From Candidatus Alistipes intestinipullorum (GTDB taxonomy: Bacteria > Bacteroidota > Bacteroidia > Bacteroidales > Rikenellaceae), in the NCBI GenBank assembly GCA_019113885.1, contig DXGO01000003.1, forward strand, positions 1-36,293: DNA of 36,293 nt. The letters are read 5' to 3'. How positions within the stretch are numbered: position 1 is the first letter of the stretch; every line of letters begins with the position of its first letter. Shown here in pieces: positions 16,098 to 23,978 of this stretch. Under the pieces are notes generated by a model that made no database searches, was not told the origin of the DNA, and worked only from the letters and a program-made list of their open reading frames with translations. The position numbers and the translations under genes were made by a program.

Positions 16098-16115
16098 CCG
16101 CCCGCACACGGGCGG
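16098..16115 (-). terminator. Hairpin between the TPM-domain gene and lemA
   Basis: Perfect 7-bp stem CCGCCCG / CGGGCGG with a 4-nt loop, followed on the minus strand by TATTTTCGG. It resembles a short intrinsic terminator or attenuator that would lower lemA expression relative to the upstream gene. The TATTTTCG after it is also one base off a -7 promoter element. Confidence 0.5.
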
Positions 16116-16136
16116 CGGGCCATCGAACACGGCATC

Positions 16137-17048
16137 TCACCAGCGCGATCCGGCGCCTCCACCCCCGAACGAACCGCCTCCGAAGCCGCCCCCGAACGAG
16201 CCTCCTCCGAAACCGCCGCCAAAGCCACCCCCGCCGATAATCATGCCGCCACCCGGGCCGTCGCCGAAATGGTCGTCGCGGTAACGGCGGAACTGCCGCC
16301 GGAAGCGTTTGCCACAGTGTGCACAGAGGAACTCGCACTCCTCGATCCGGTACTCCGACGTCGCGCCCAGCTCCGTGCAGAAGATCTCCTTCAGCGTCCG
16401 CTTCCCGCAATAGGGACACCGGGTCCGCGCGTAACGGTTGATCAGACGCATGCCCACGGGAAAAACAACGAAAATCACGCCGAAGACCAACAGGATTTCC
16501 CACCAGGTTAAGAAGGGCCGTTTCCCGTCCGAAAGGTCCACTTCTCCCCCTTCGAGCACCGTGGCCGTAGCCTGCAGACCGAGGAGCATGCCACGGTCAT
16601 AGTCCCCCTCGCGGAATGACGGAAGCATGCAGGTCTCCTGGATGCGCCGGCAGAGAGCGTCGGGCAGCGTCCCTTCGAGCCCGTAACCCGTGACGAAGCG
16701 AATCTCGCGGCGGTCCTTCACCAGCAGCACCCCCAAACCGTTGTCGCTCTCCGCGCCACCCACGCCCCACGACCGGAACAGGTCGATGGCAAAGTCGAAG
16801 GTGTCGTCGGAGGCGATGTCGTCGACGGCCACGACCGCGACCTGCGCATAACCCCGCTCCCGCAACGACCCGCAGAGCGAATCGAGGCGCACGACCGTCG
16901 CGGCCGACAGGATTCCGTCGGGATTCGATACGTAACGCCGCCGGTCGAGCCGCTGCACATTGGGTATTTCGTCCGTGCGGTAGGTGGCCGCCAGAACGCT
17001 GTTCAACGTCGCGACAAGCAGCAATCCGAGAATAAGGGCTCTTTTCAT
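16137..17048 (-). CDS. TPM-domain (YgcG-like) membrane protein with zinc ribbon and glycine-rich tail, 303 aa
   Basis: Signal peptide 1-20, then a TPM domain (about 35-165; YVSNPDGILSAATVVRLDSL, GVGGAESDNGLGVLLVKDRREIRFVTGYGLEGTLPDALC), as in proteins linked to envelope or photosystem repair. A membrane segment spans about 182-203. After it comes a four-cysteine zinc-ribbon-like module (Cys211, Cys214, Cys242, Cys245) and a tail of FGGG/SFGGG repeats (about 266-299). The Gly-rich tail is common in the family; the cysteine module is less often noted. ATG 17048 begins the signal peptide and lies about 20 nt after a TATCTTTG promoter element; a longer frame to 17132 would start upstream of that promoter. 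Confidence 0.88.
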   Translation of the reverse strand: MKRALILGLLLVATLNSVLAATYRTDEIPNVQRLDRRRYVSNPDGILSAATVVRLDSLCGSLRERGYAQVAVVAVDDIASDDTFDFAIDLFRSWGVGGAESDNGLGVLLVKDRREIRFVTGYGLEGTLPDALCRRIQETCMLPSFREGDYDRGMLLGLQATATVLEGGEVDLSDGKRPFLTWWEILLVFGVIFVVFPVGMRLINRYARTRCPYCGKRTLKEIFCTELGATSEYRIEECEFLCAHCGKRFRRQFRRYRDDHFGDGPGGGMIIGGGGFGGGFGGGSFGGGFGGGSFGGGGAGSRW

Positions 17049-17067
17049 TCGTCCGTACTTTCCCCGG

Positions 17068-17075
17068 CAAAGATA
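17068..17075 (-). promoter_or_regulatory. Promoter -7 element for the TPM/lemA pair
   Basis: Minus-strand TATCTTTG (17075-17068) matches TAnnTTTG and leaves a very short leader before ATG 17048. There is no clear TTG at -33. Confidence 0.6.
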
Positions 17076-17130
17076 ATAAAATTTGCGTGTTCCCGCGACG
17101 CTCCGGCCCGAAGAGGCATGTTCCAGGCAC

Positions 17131-17164
17131 AAAAAAACGGCAGCCTTGCTTCCGCAGGCTGCCG
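17131..17164 (-). terminator. Intrinsic terminator after the outer-membrane protein gene
   Basis: CGGCAGCCT (17138-17146) pairs with AGGCTGCCG (17156-17164) around a 9-nt loop. On the minus strand the stem is followed by seven U residues (A-run 17131-17137). It lies 24 nt after the stop at 17188 and shortly before the TPM-gene promoter. Confidence 0.85.
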
Positions 17165-17187
17165 CAATGGGTCAAATACGCTTCCGG

Positions 17188-17976
17188 TCAGAAACGGAAC
17201 CCGATATAGAACCGCACGGAGCTCGTCTTGAACTTCCGCTCCGGAGCCGACAGCTGGTCCATCACGTCGCCAAACGACGGGTCCTCATCCCCTTCACCTT
17301 CGAACGCCGATTCGTCGAACGTCAGGCCGTCGTACTTCGCCGTGCCCCAGCGCCACTCGACACCCAGCGAGACAATCTTCCAGGCCACCGTGCAGCCTGC
17401 ATTGCAGAAGGTCACATAGTGATGGTGGAACGTATCGTCCATGTAGAGCATCGAATAGGAGGGCGTCACCCGGAAATAGCCCCCGACCTTGAGGTGGTGA
17501 ATCGGGTTGATCGTCACCGACGGGCCCACCTGCATACCGATTTCTGCCTGGTGCATGGGCGTCGAATAGACCTCGAAGCTACCCTCGTCGATGCTTTCCA
17601 GGGTATATTTCGCATAGTTGATATCCAGCCATGAAAAGTCGATGCCGAACTTGATCATCTTCGCCAGCGGCTTCTTGTGCAGGTAGTAGGTCTTACCGTT
17701 GCTCAGCGAAACGCCAAGGTCGCTCTTGATCTCGCCGCCGTAGCTCTTGTCGAGGAGTTTCTGGTTCACGTATCCGATGTTGAAATACTTCGCGCGATCC
17801 TTCCAGATCGCCTGATCCTTGTCCGCCTGCTCGAGCGTCTCAACATTCGACGTCAGGCGGTTCACCACCTGCTGCAGGGAATCCAATCGACGGGTCGTAT
17901 CATCCTGTTCCTGGGCCCGCACACCGGCCGTCGCAAAAAGAACGACCGCAATGGCTAAAAAGCAAATTCTCTTCAT
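17188..17976 (-). CDS. Predicted outer-membrane beta-barrel protein of unknown function, 262 aa
   Basis: I do not recognise a named family. The signal peptide (MKRICFLAIAVVLFATAGVRAQ, 1-22) is followed by a probable coiled coil (about 25-55; TRRLDSLQQVVNRLTSNVETLEQADKDQ). The rest has repeated amphipathic strands rich in Tyr, Phe and Trp (FGIDFSWLDINYAKYTLE, LKVGGYFRVTPSYSMLYMDD, IVSLGVEWRWGTAKYDGL). The protein ends in SSVRFYIGFRF, with a terminal Phe, the usual signal for barrel insertion. Two cysteines (in CNAGC) could form a loop disulphide. It has its own promoter and a hairpin-containing leader of about 85 nt, and is isolated by a terminator. Outer-membrane location is inferred from these traits. 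Confidence 0.75.
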   Translation of the reverse strand: MKRICFLAIAVVLFATAGVRAQEQDDTTRRLDSLQQVVNRLTSNVETLEQADKDQAIWKDRAKYFNIGYVNQKLLDKSYGGEIKSDLGVSLSNGKTYYLHKKPLAKMIKFGIDFSWLDINYAKYTLESIDEGSFEVYSTPMHQAEIGMQVGPSVTINPIHHLKVGGYFRVTPSYSMLYMDDTFHHHYVTFCNAGCTVAWKIVSLGVEWRWGTAKYDGLTFDESAFEGEGDEDPSFGDVMDQLSAPERKFKTSSVRFYIGFRF

Positions 17977-18026
17977 ATGGTTACTTTGTTTGGGGGTTGA
18001 TCAACGTATCATTTCACGGCGGAGTT

Positions 18027-18051
18027 CCCTCCCTCCGGATCGGAGGAAGGG
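18027..18051 (-). other. Stable hairpin in the 5' leader of the outer-membrane protein gene
   Basis: CCTCCG-GAT-CGGAGG (18032-18046) extends by an outer TCCC/GGGA-like stem with one G-U pair, giving about 11 bp with a 3-nt loop. It lies between the probable transcription start (near 18062) and the ATG at 17976, and has no U-run after it, so a leader structure is more likely than a terminator. It could also mark the 3' end of the amylase message. Confidence 0.5.
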
Positions 18052-18068
18052 GCCCGGCCCTTCCACGA

Positions 18069-18076
18069 CAAAATTA
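18069..18076 (-). promoter_or_regulatory. Promoter -7 element of the outer-membrane protein gene
   Basis: Minus-strand TAATTTTG (18076-18069) fits TAnnTTTG exactly and follows the amylase stop by about 20 nt. No good TTG is visible at -33. Confidence 0.55.
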
Positions 18077-18097
18077 AGAAAAATTCAGATCGGTTGT

Positions 18098-19378
18098 TCA
18101 CCGGGTCAGAATCCGGTAGCTCCAGGGCGCCATATCCTCCTCGACCCGGCCGCGGAGCTCGAAGGGCTCCCCGGTCATGGCATCCGTATACAGTCCCGCA
18201 TAGATGCCGGTATAGTAATCGGCGTGGATCGCGTAAGGCGAAAGGTTCATCACGGTGACAACCCGGTTTCCGGCAACCTCACGGACGAACGTCATCAGGC
18301 AATCCTCGGCATTGTTGCGGATCTCGACCATCTCGCCGCCCGAGGCACCGGCCGCAAGCGCCGGATTGGCGTGCCGCATGGCAATCAGCCGACGGTAAAA
18401 GTCCGTCGTCACATTGTCGGCGAAGACCGGCATGGGGTCACGGTCGAAAAAGGCGAACGAATGGTCGTAGCCGTATTCCTGCCCGGTGTAGAGCAACGGC
18501 AGCCCCCGCGGCACGACGAAGGTGAAGGCCGCCATGATCTCGCGGGCCGCGCCCAGGCGCGTGAACTCCGAACCGCTCCACGAATTCTCATCATGGTTCG
18601 ACGTGAAGGTCAGGCGCATGGCACTGGATGGATACCGCTCGCGGTCGGCATAGAGATAATCACGCACGGCCGTAATCCGGGTCCGTTGGCGCGCCACATC
18701 CTCGAGCAGGTGGAAAAGCTCCCACGCATAGCAGGCATCGAACGCCCCCTGCTCGAAAAGATTCCGTTCCTCGGCCTCGGCCAGCATGAACAGATCGGGT
18801 TTCAAGGCCCGCAAGCGGCGGGTCGCCTCGTTCCAGAAGTCGATCGGGACCAGCATCGCCATATCGCATCGGAACCCGTCGACGGCGTGTTGCGTGATCC
18901 AGAAGGCCATGGACTCGATCTGCGCCTCCCACACCTCGCGGTTCCCATAGTTGAGCTTCGCCGTATCGGTCCAGTCCCACGGAACGGCCGGCCGGCCGGC
19001 CGCGTCACGTTCGTACCACGTCGCCGGTTGTTCGGCGATCCACCGTGCGTCGCGCGACGTATGGTTGGCGACCCAGTCGAGCAGCACCTTCATCCCCAGG
19101 CGATGCGCCTCGGAAACAAAGGCGTCGAAATCCTCCATCGTACCGAATTCGGGATTCACCGCGCAATAGTCGCGGATCGAATAATAGGAGCCGAGCGATC
19201 CTTTACGGCCCTCCACGCCGATCGGATAGATCGGCATCAACCACACGGCATCGATGCCCAACCTGCGGAGCGTCACCAACCGCGCCATGGCGGCCCGCAA
19301 CGTCCCTTCGGGGGTCATCTGCCGAACATTCATTTCGTACAGGACAGCCTGGCTGCTCCAGGCAGGATGTGGATTCAT
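18098..19378 (-). CDS. Alpha-amylase family glycoside hydrolase (GH13), cytoplasmic, 426 aa
   Basis: Retaining alpha-glucan-active enzyme; exact substrate not deducible. The GH13 regions are clear: DWVANHTS (101-108), the nucleophile Asp172 in DGFRCDMAM, the acid/base Glu201 in MLAEAEE, and the transition-state Asp263 in FTSNHDENS. The N-terminus (MNPHPAWSSQAVLYEMNVRQ) has no signal peptide, so it should act inside the cell, on glycogen or imported maltodextrin. At 426 aa it is compact: the (beta/alpha)8 barrel plus a small C-terminal beta domain (VVTVMNLSPYAIHADYY) and no carbohydrate-binding module. It sits about 140 nt downstream of a sugar nucleotidyltransferase with a terminator between, so it likely has its own promoter, which I could not identify. 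Confidence 0.92.
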   Translation of the reverse strand: MNPHPAWSSQAVLYEMNVRQMTPEGTLRAAMARLVTLRRLGIDAVWLMPIYPIGVEGRKGSLGSYYSIRDYCAVNPEFGTMEDFDAFVSEAHRLGMKVLLDWVANHTSRDARWIAEQPATWYERDAAGRPAVPWDWTDTAKLNYGNREVWEAQIESMAFWITQHAVDGFRCDMAMLVPIDFWNEATRRLRALKPDLFMLAEAEERNLFEQGAFDACYAWELFHLLEDVARQRTRITAVRDYLYADRERYPSSAMRLTFTSNHDENSWSGSEFTRLGAAREIMAAFTFVVPRGLPLLYTGQEYGYDHSFAFFDRDPMPVFADNVTTDFYRRLIAMRHANPALAAGASGGEMVEIRNNAEDCLMTFVREVAGNRVVTVMNLSPYAIHADYYTGIYAGLYTDAMTGEPFELRGRVEEDMAPWSYRILTR

Positions 19379-19474
19379 CGTCAGTTTATCAAAGTCGAGG
19401 GGTTCAGCAGTTTATCTTCATCATCGGGAGCCTCGCCCGCGGCACTCGGGTATCACACGGGCGGAAGCAAAGGA

Positions 19475-19507
19475 ATGAAAAAGCGGGGCGGAGCCTCGCT
19501 TTTTCAT
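19475..19507 (-). terminator. Intrinsic terminator after the nucleotidyltransferase
   Basis: ATGAAAAAGCG (19475-19485) pairs with CGCTTTTTCAT (19497-19507) around an 11-nt loop that can form an inner GGC/GCC stem. The minus-strand hairpin ends in UUUUU. It lies 14 nt beyond the stop at 19521. Confidence 0.8.
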
Positions 19508-19520
19508 CGACATAAAACGT

Positions 19521-20432
19521 TTATTTCCAGAGATCGCGGGGATAACGGCCCTCGGCGATCATCCGCTCGATGGCAGCCATCAGCGCCGGTTTGTCCTCCT
19601 TGTAGGTCACACCGTGCCACTGGGCGGCCGAACGCAACACTCGCAGCGAAGCCTCGCCGTCACCGATCAGTTTGTTGACCATCGTCGGGATGTAGAACTC
19701 CGCCTTGATGTTCTCCTTGTTGGCCTCGAACCACGTCGTGAAATACTCCTTCGAATAGGTGAAGAAGTCGGGCGTGAAGCCGAACAGGTTCATCGATACC
19801 GGCGTATCCTCGGCCAACGGCTCGTCGGCCCCGCCGTCGTGGAAGACGATCTGGCCGTCGGGCATGCGCTCGATCTGCGTACGCTCGACCATCGAGGTGA
19901 GGTTCCCCTCGGCATCCACGCCGCACACGCCGCGCGATACGGTGCCGTTCTCCGACAGGGTCTTGTTCAGGTCATAGGCAACCATGCAGTAGCGGTTCTT
20001 CGAGTCACCCAGCTTCGAGAGGTATTCGCCGATGGTCTGGTAGGCCTCGGCCCCGTAGAAATCGTCGGCGTTGATCACGGCAAAAGGCTCATGAATGGCA
20101 TCGGCCGCCATCATCACGGCATGATTCGTGCCCCACGGCTTTACGCGCTCCGCAGGAACCGTCAGCCCTTCGGGAAGGTAGTCCAGCTCCTGGAACACGA
20201 AATCGACGGCAATACGGCCGCCGAAACGCTCGGACGAAAACAACTCACGGAATTCGTTGGCAAACGAATGGCGGATCACGAATACGACTTTGCCGAATCC
20301 GGCACGGATGGCGTCATAGACCGAATAGTCGATGATGGCTTCGTTGTTGGGGCCTACGCCGTCCATCTGCTTGAGCGACCCGTAGCGGGATCCCATACCT
20401 GCTGCGAGTACCAATAAAGTGGGTTTTACCAT
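19521..20432 (-). CDS. Sugar-phosphate nucleotidyltransferase family protein, 303 aa
   Basis: Predicted NDP-sugar pyrophosphorylase. It opens with the nucleotide-binding signature LLVLAAGMGSRYGSLKQMDGVGP (about 6-28), in the position of the GxGTRxxPxxK motif but with KQMD in place of the usual proline-lysine. The metal-site aspartates lie in AVINADDFYG (Asp123, Asp124). WGTNHAVMMAAD and VSMNLFGFTPDFF match the sugar-binding half. The protein is full length and cytoplasmic. The substrate cannot be told; a capsule, LPS or glycan precursor role is inferred. It is monocistronic: divergent promoter shared with the LytM-like gene, and a terminator right after the stop. Confidence 0.85.
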   Translation of the reverse strand: MVKPTLLVLAAGMGSRYGSLKQMDGVGPNNEAIIDYSVYDAIRAGFGKVVFVIRHSFANEFRELFSSERFGGRIAVDFVFQELDYLPEGLTVPAERVKPWGTNHAVMMAADAIHEPFAVINADDFYGAEAYQTIGEYLSKLGDSKNRYCMVAYDLNKTLSENGTVSRGVCGVDAEGNLTSMVERTQIERMPDGQIVFHDGGADEPLAEDTPVSMNLFGFTPDFFTYSKEYFTTWFEANKENIKAEFYIPTMVNKLIGDGEASLRVLRSAAQWHGVTYKEDKPALMAAIERMIAEGRYPRDLWK

Positions 20433-20466
20433 AATATGTTTTTTTCAGGTTTGGTCGATGATCATA

Positions 20467-20496
20467 CAAAGGTAAAAAATTAACCCGGAACCGCAA
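20467..20496 (-). promoter_or_regulatory. Promoter of the nucleotidyltransferase gene
   Basis: Minus-strand TTG (20496-20494), 19-nt spacer and TACCTTTG (20474-20467), in full agreement with the Bacteroidetes consensus. The leader is about 30 nt. Confidence 0.75.
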
Positions 20497-20516
20497 AGGT
20501 TTTCTGTAAAATTGGC

Positions 20517-20524
20517 TATCTTTG
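20517..20524 (+). promoter_or_regulatory. Promoter -7 element of the LytM-dxr-rseP-radA run
   Basis: TATCTTTG fits TAnnTTTG and lies 38 nt before ATG 20563. The -33 region overlaps that of the divergent nucleotidyltransferase promoter. Its place rules out the TTG start at 20512, which would be upstream of the transcript. Confidence 0.6.
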
Positions 20525-20562
20525 TCCGAACTCAACGACTGAAAACGCTTCCGCATCCAACG

Positions 20563-21432
20563 ATGAAGTTTCTCAAATCCCTACGCGCCTGGTGGCACGG
20601 CTTCTTCCGCAAACGCCGTTTCAACATGCTCAATGCCACGGACAACTCCGAAGAGTGGCACATGCACATCTCCCCGGCGAGCATCTTCGCGGGACTCGTG
20701 GCGTTCCTGCTCCTGCTCTTCATCCTCACCCTCTCGCTCGTGGCATACACCCCCGTGCTGGAGTTCCTGCCAGGATACCGCACCGAAGCCGACCGCTCGC
20801 GCGAAAGCCTCATACAGAACATCATCCGCCTCGATTCCATGGAGCGGATGATGAACGACATGATGACCTACAACGAAAACATCGCCCTGATCATGGAGGG
20901 AAACACCCCCGTGGCCCGGGTTCTCGCATCGTCCGACTCCTCGCGCATCAGCAAGGTCCTCGTCGTCCCCTCGCGCGAAGACTCCCTGCTCCGCGCACAG
21001 ATGGAGGGCAGCGGAATCTACTCCGTGACGGAACCCCAGGGGGCCTCGCGCAAAAGGGTCCGTGAAGCCATCGAGCTGGCAAAGCCCGTCGACGGGATCG
21101 TCACCGAGCGCTTCGACATCAAACAGGGACGACTGGGCGTGAAGATCGCCGCCACGGCGGCCGCCCCCGTCGCCGCCATCGACAACGGGACCATCGTCCA
21201 AAGCCTCTGGACCCCCGAAACGGGATACATTGTCGTGATCCAGCACGCCGCAAACCTGCTCTCGGTCTACAAGAACCTCTCGCAGGCGCTCGTCACTCCC
21301 GGGCAGACCATCCGTTCGGGAGAGCTCATCGGCTATAACGCCGAAGTCGACAACGGAGAGGTCAAACTTTTTGAATTCCAGCTGTGGAACAACGGCAAGC
21401 CCGTCAATCCCGAAGAATACATCGTTTTCTGA
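20563..21432 (+). CDS. Membrane-anchored LytM/M23-like protein lacking catalytic residues, 289 aa
   Basis: A short basic cytoplasmic N-terminus is followed by one membrane segment (about 40-62), a helical periplasmic stretch (75-170) and a LytM/M23 fold (about 173-289): APVAAIDNGTIV, GYIVVIQHAANLLSVYKNLSQALVTPGQTIRSGELIG, and NNGKPVNPEEYIVF. The active-site signatures are gone: the HxGxD site reads RLGVK (190-194), the YxHLS histidine is Asn (YKNLS), and HLHFE reads LFEFQ (269-273). It should not bind zinc or cut peptidoglycan. Degenerate LytM proteins such as EnvC and NlpD activate amidases, so a regulatory or scaffolding role is likely. The start is ATG 20563, since the upstream TTG precedes the promoter. 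dxr follows after 10 nt. Confidence 0.85.
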   Translation: MKFLKSLRAWWHGFFRKRRFNMLNATDNSEEWHMHISPASIFAGLVAFLLLLFILTLSLVAYTPVLEFLPGYRTEADRSRESLIQNIIRLDSMERMMNDMMTYNENIALIMEGNTPVARVLASSDSSRISKVLVVPSREDSLLRAQMEGSGIYSVTEPQGASRKRVREAIELAKPVDGIVTERFDIKQGRLGVKIAATAAAPVAAIDNGTIVQSLWTPETGYIVVIQHAANLLSVYKNLSQALVTPGQTIRSGELIGYNAEVDNGEVKLFEFQLWNNGKPVNPEEYIVF

Positions 21433-21442
21433 TTCCAAGAAC

Positions 21443-22609
21443 ATGAAACAACGTCTCGCCATACTGGGTTCGACCGGCTCGATCGGCGTGCAGACGCTTG
21501 ACATCATCCGCGAAAACCCCGACCGCTTCGAAGCCCGGCTGCTCACCGCCCACCGCAACTGGGAGATGCTGGCCCGCCAGGCCCGGGAGTTCGACGCCGC
21601 CACGGTCGTCATCGCCGACAAGCAATGCTACGAGCCGCTGCGTGCGGCGCTGGCCGACACCGACACGAAGGTGTTCGCCGGAGAAGAGGCTGTCGCCCAG
21701 GCCGTCGCGGGCAACGACATCGACGTGGCGGTCAACGCCCTGGTCGGATACGCCGGACTCGCACCGACGGTAGCGGCCATCGAGGCGGGCAAGAAACTCG
21801 CCCTGGCCAACAAGGAGTCGCTCGTCGTGGGAGGCGCCTACGTCATGCCCCTGGCCTTGGAACGCCGCGTCCCGATCCTCCCGATCGATTCGGAGCACTC
21901 GGCCATCTTCCAGTGCCTCGTGGGCGAGCAGTCGCCCGTGCGGCGGCTCATCATCACCTGCAGCGGCGGAGCCTTCCGCGACCTGCCGGCCGGGGAGCTC
22001 GCCCACGTCACCGTCGAACAGGCCCTCCGCCACCCCCAGTGGCACATGGGAGCCAAGATCACGATCGACTCCTCGACACTCGTCAACAAGGGCTTCGAGG
22101 TCATCGAGGCCCACTGGCTCTTCGGAACCCCGCCCGAACGCATTTCGGTCATCATGCACCCCCAGTCGATCGTCCATTCGATGGTCGAGTTCGAGGACGG
22201 GGCCATCAAGGCCCAGCTGGGAACCCCCGACATGCGCATGCCCATCAGCTTCGCGCTGATGTACCCCCGACGCGCACACCGCCCGACCGAACGGTTCGAC
22301 TTCACGGAGCACCCGCAGCTCACGTTCGCGCAGGTCGACCGCGTGAAGTACCCCGCACTCGACATCGCCTACGACTGCCTGCGCCGCGGAGGCACGGCCG
22401 CCTGCACAATGAACGGCGCCAACGAGGTGGCCGTGGCGGCGTTCCTCAACCGCCGGTGTTCGTGGCTCGACATCGTCGGGGCCATCCGCCACGCCCTGCA
22501 CCATGCCGACTTCGTCGCACGGCCCTCGCTCGACGACTACGCCGCAGCCGACCGCCAGGCACGGCTCCTGGCCACCCGATACCTCAAACTGGATAACTCA
22601 TTCAATTAA
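21443..22609 (+). CDS. dxr: 1-deoxy-D-xylulose-5-phosphate reductoisomerase, 388 aa
   Basis: Converts DXP to 2-C-methyl-D-erythritol 4-phosphate with NADPH, the first committed step of the MEP isoprenoid pathway. The nucleotide-binding GSTGSIGVQTLDII (9-22), NKESLVVGG (123-131), metal ligands in IDSEHSAIFQ (Asp149, Glu151), and the flexible substrate loop MHPQSIVHSMVEFEDG are all present, with LGTPDMRMPISFAL after it. Full family length. ATG 21443 starts right at the NADPH-binding strand; an upstream frame beginning at 21371 overlaps the LytM-like gene and adds nothing conserved. The dxr-rseP pairing is common in Bacteroidetes. Confidence 0.97.
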   Translation: MKQRLAILGSTGSIGVQTLDIIRENPDRFEARLLTAHRNWEMLARQAREFDAATVVIADKQCYEPLRAALADTDTKVFAGEEAVAQAVAGNDIDVAVNALVGYAGLAPTVAAIEAGKKLALANKESLVVGGAYVMPLALERRVPILPIDSEHSAIFQCLVGEQSPVRRLIITCSGGAFRDLPAGELAHVTVEQALRHPQWHMGAKITIDSSTLVNKGFEVIEAHWLFGTPPERISVIMHPQSIVHSMVEFEDGAIKAQLGTPDMRMPISFALMYPRRAHRPTERFDFTEHPQLTFAQVDRVKYPALDIAYDCLRRGGTAACTMNGANEVAVAAFLNRRCSWLDIVGAIRHALHHADFVARPSLDDYAAADRQARLLATRYLKLDNSFN

Positions 22610-22638
22610 CTTCTTAACTTCCGAAATAGAACCGCACA

Positions 22639-23967
22639 ATGGATATCTTGGTCAAAATCTGCCAATTCTTCCTCTGTTTCACGATCCTCGTGGGCATCCA
22701 CGAATTGGGGCACTTCATCATGGCGCGGATCTTCAAGATCCGCGTCGAGAAGTTCTACATCTTCTTCGACCCCTGGTTCTCGCTCTTCAAATTCCGCCGC
22801 GGCGACACCGAGTACGGGCTCGGGTGGCTCCCCTTGGGCGGCTACTGCAAAATCGCCGGCATGATCGACGAGTCGATGGACAAGGAGTACCAGAACCATG
22901 AACCCCAGCCCTGGGAATTCCGTTCGAAACCCGCCTGGAAACGCTTTCTGGTGATGATCGCCGGCGTGGTGATGAACGTCGTGCTGGCCGTCGGCATCTA
23001 CATCGGCATCTGCTACGCCTGGGGCGACGCCTACTTCTCGAACCAGGACGCCAAGTGGGGATACAACTACAACGACGCAGGACATCGGCTCGGATTCGTG
23101 GACGGCGACCGCATCGTCTCGATCGACGGCGAAGAGGTCGACAACATCACGGAGATACTCAATTCACTGATTATCACCGAGAGCGACCGCACGGTGGTTG
23201 TCGAGCGCGACGGACAGGAGGTAACCCTGACGCTGCCCCTCGAGGAACTGATCGCCATGCGCCGCGAGAAGGGGTACGAGGAGTTCCTCTCGCTGCCCCA
23301 ACCCTTCGTCATCGACAGCATCGTGGCTCCGACCGCCGCCGCGCTGCACAAGGGCGACGAGATCGTCGGCATGTCGAGCCGCCGTACGGGCGACAGCTAC
23401 GAAAACATGGATTTCCGTGACTACCGTGCCTACCTTGAGTTACACGCAGGAGATACCGTGACGCTTGCAGTCCTGCGTGGCGGAGAGCGGCTCTCGCTCG
23501 ACGTACCCGTCTCCGACGAGGGCATGCTCGGCGTCATCCGCGCAACATACCCCCTCCGTACCCGGGAATATACTTTCTGGGAGGCCATCCCCGCCGGCAT
23601 CCGAAAGACCGGAGAGGTGATCTCCTCCTACTGGGAACAACTCAAGATGATCGTGCAGCCCAAGACCAAGATGTACGAGGAGCTCGGAGGATTCATCTCC
23701 ATCGGCAGCATCTTCCCCGCGACCTGGGACTGGCAGGACTTTTGGATGAAGACCGCCTTCCTCTCGATCATCCTCGCCGTGATGAACATCCTCCCCATTC
23801 CGGGCCTCGACGGCGGACACGCCATCTTCACCTTCTGGGAGATGATCTCCGGACGCAAGGTCAGCGACAAGGTGCTCGAAGCGGCACAGTACGTCGGGCT
23901 GATCATCATCCTCTTCCTGCTGCTCTATGCCAACGGAAACGACATTTATCGATTCTTCATCAAATAA
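22639..23967 (+). CDS. rseP: Site-2 intramembrane protease RseP, 442 aa
   Basis: Zinc metalloprotease that cuts within or next to membrane segments, releasing anti-sigma factors and clearing signal peptides. The active site HELGH is at 21-25 in the first membrane helix and the second motif, GLDGGH (Asp391), is near the C-terminus in ILAVMNILPIPGLDGGH. Between them are a membrane segment near 105-125 and a PDZ region (AGHRLGFVDGDRIVSIDGEEVDN, about 148-200); a second, less clear PDZ-like stretch covers 240-320. Length and layout match the E. coli RseP type. It follows dxr by 29 nt and precedes the acetyltransferase by 11 nt in one run. Confidence 0.96.
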   Translation: MDILVKICQFFLCFTILVGIHELGHFIMARIFKIRVEKFYIFFDPWFSLFKFRRGDTEYGLGWLPLGGYCKIAGMIDESMDKEYQNHEPQPWEFRSKPAWKRFLVMIAGVVMNVVLAVGIYIGICYAWGDAYFSNQDAKWGYNYNDAGHRLGFVDGDRIVSIDGEEVDNITEILNSLIITESDRTVVVERDGQEVTLTLPLEELIAMRREKGYEEFLSLPQPFVIDSIVAPTAAALHKGDEIVGMSSRRTGDSYENMDFRDYRAYLELHAGDTVTLAVLRGGERLSLDVPVSDEGMLGVIRATYPLRTREYTFWEAIPAGIRKTGEVISSYWEQLKMIVQPKTKMYEELGGFISIGSIFPATWDWQDFWMKTAFLSIILAVMNILPIPGLDGGHAIFTFWEMISGRKVSDKVLEAAQYVGLIIILFLLLYANGNDIYRFFIK

Positions 23968-23978
23968 ACGCCCGGAAG

